This document shows positions 62,932-64,000 of a DNA stretch of 64,000 nt, piece by piece. The translations under genes and the position numbers were made by a program. This stretch comes from Burkholderiaceae bacterium (GTDB taxonomy: Bacteria > Pseudomonadota > Gammaproteobacteria > Burkholderiales > Burkholderiaceae_D), in the NCBI GenBank assembly GCA_004298905.1, contig SCTK01000006.1, positions 148,467-212,466 of the forward strand. The letters are read 5' to 3'. Numbering within the stretch: position 1 is the first letter of the stretch; every line of letters starts with the position of its first letter. A model generated the notes under the pieces. The model saw only the letters and a program-made list of their open reading frames with translations. It did no database searches and was not told the DNA's origin.

Positions 62932-64000
62932 TCATCGCTCCCGCAAACTCTCGCTCGTATGCGTAATGAGCGGGCTGAGGAAATACTCGATCACTCTGCG
63001 CTGACCGGTTTTGATTTCCACGGTCACGGCCATGCCGGGGGACAGGCGCACGGTTTTTCCATCCACCTCAATCGTGGCGCGCTGGAGCTTGATGCGGGTC
63101 TGATAGACCAGCCCGCGCTTCTCATCCTGGATGGCATCTTCGGAAACACTTGCGACTGTCGCCGGCAGCGTGCCGTATTTGGTGTAAGGAAAAGTTTCCA
63201 CCTTCACCGCTGCCGTTTGGCCGGCGCGCACAAAGCCGATGTCCTTGTTTTCCAGCATGGCTTCGACCTCAACCGGATTGTCTCTCGGCACAATGATCAT
63301 CAGCGGCTGCGCCGCGGTCACCACGCCACCGACCGTATGCACGGCCAGCTGCTGTACCGTGCCGTCAACCGGAGCGGTGATGGTCTTGGCTTCGTTGTTG
63401 GCCTGAGCCTTGTTCAATTCCTGTTGCAGGACATCCTGTTTGCGCAGGGCATCGTTAAGCTGATCCAAGGTGGTACGCCGAGTTTCGGCATCCAGCGATT
63501 GGCGCTGAAAGCGGGATTGCTGCAGGCTGGCGGCGATCTCGTTGAGACGGCTTTTTTGTATCGCCAGTTGCCCTTCCTGTTCCAGGCGGGTTTGCTCCTT
63601 CTCCATCCAGCCATGCTTGGAGATGAAATTCTTGTCGACCAGATCCTTGAAGTCCTGAGCGCGCTGCTGCGCCAGCGGCACGGTTAATTCCAGTTGCCGG
63701 ATGGCGGCCTGTGTCGATTGCAGTTCGGCTTCGTGGTGCGCAATATCTGCGGAGAGTTGCGCACGTTTGCTGACATATTCCTGGTATTGCCCGGTGACCA
63801 GCCGTTGCGCTTCGTTGAGACGTTCTCCCGGAATTGCTGGCGTGGCCGCAATACGTGGGCTGACGCCTTTGTCGATGGCTTTGAGCAATGCACGCGCGCG
63901 CAGAATGTCGGCTTGCGCAGCGGCCAACTCACGGCTGTAACGTTCCTGGTCGGCGGCCGACAGGGTGGTATCCAATTCGACCAGAACGTCGCCCGCCTTG
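62932..64000 (-). CDS. HlyD-type membrane fusion protein (partial)
   Basis: The C-terminal part of a type I secretion periplasmic adaptor of the HlyD/PrtE family; the gene starts beyond the window, since the frame runs open to the edge (KAGDVLVELDTTLSAADQER). It has a long coiled-coil hairpin (about the first 200 residues), the lipoyl/barrel return TITAPVDGTVQQLAVHTVGG, and LSPGMAVTVEIKTGQRRVIE with the family C-terminus YFLSPLITHTSESLRER. The ABC partner and TolC-like protein would be expected outside the window. Confidence 0.92.
   Translation of the reverse strand, partial: KAGDVLVELDTTLSAADQERYSRELAAAQADILRARALLKAIDKGVSPRIAATPAIPGERLNEAQRLVTGQYQEYVSKRAQLSADIAHHEAELQSTQAAIRQLELTVPLAQQRAQDFKDLVDKNFISKHGWMEKEQTRLEQEGQLAIQKSRLNEIAASLQQSRFQRQSLDAETRRTTLDQLNDALRKQDVLQQELNKAQANNEAKTITAPVDGTVQQLAVHTVGGVVTAAQPLMIIVPRDNPVEVEAMLENKDIGFVRAGQTAAVKVETFPYTKYGTLPATVASVSEDAIQDEKRGLVYQTRIKLQRATIEVDGKTVRLSPGMAVTVEIKTGQRRVIEYFLSPLITHTSESLRER

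Overview
The window is a high-GC bacterial chromosome segment from a betaproteobacterium, most likely Burkholderiales and possibly Oxalobacteraceae. This rests on gene order (xseA, exbBD, lpxK, Trm112-like, kdsB, adk; murJ divergent from rpsT; fur divergent from bamE; zapB-like, zapA and a 6S RNA candidate) and on protein style. It is an inference by eye; the genus is not identifiable without a search. Two stretches look accessory: about 17.1-20.5 kb and 56.1-62.9 kb.

Layout. 0-17 kb is mostly housekeeping: DNA repair (xseA), two ExbB/ExbD pairs, lipid A and KDO synthesis (lpxK, kdsB), adenylate kinase, a MurJ flippase, ribosomal protein S20, arginine synthesis (argD-argF-argG), a nucleoside phosphorylase, queE-queD, fur, an enlarged BamE lipoprotein and dapB. 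17.2-20.3 kb holds a small minus-strand operon (ArsR-type regulator, GbsR/MarR-type regulator, a fatty-acid desaturase with an altered histidine box, a COQ4-like protein), divergent from a DUF4166 gene. 20.5-24.2 kb has a phytochrome-type histidine kinase whose chromophore pocket looks degenerate, followed by an orphan ParA ATPase. 24.3-33.4 kb is a cobalamin uptake and corrinoid-processing operon (btuB, a second binding protein, cobO, cobB, btuF, btuC, btuD, cobQ) behind a cobalamin riboswitch.

33.5-34.6 kb carries a ZapB-like gene, zapA, a strongly structured stretch with competing hairpins, and a 6S RNA candidate. 34.6-48.9 kb is an aryl polyene cluster on the minus strand: ketosynthase plus chain-length-factor-like partner, ACP, two dehydratases, ketoreductase, aromatic ammonia lyase, acyl-activating ligase, acyltransferases, glycosyltransferase, thioesterase, and an export set of an MMPL pump, LolA-like and DUF3261 proteins. 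It is near canonical, but no second ACP and no second full ketosynthase are visible.

48.9-56.1 kb has alaS, a small EF-hand-like secreted protein, and the glycerol set ugpQ, glpD, glpK. 56.1-60.2 kb mixes small membrane and secreted proteins, a flavin-nucleotide-binding gene fragment cut off at a 102-nt hairpin repeat, an Fe/Mn superoxide dismutase and a phospholipase D-type lipoprotein. 60.2-62.7 kb is an integration scar: a decayed mqsA copy, pieces of the 3' half of a tRNA-Leu, a tyrosine integrase and an intact mqsR-mqsA toxin-antitoxin pair with its operator. The window ends inside an HlyD-type secretion adaptor gene.
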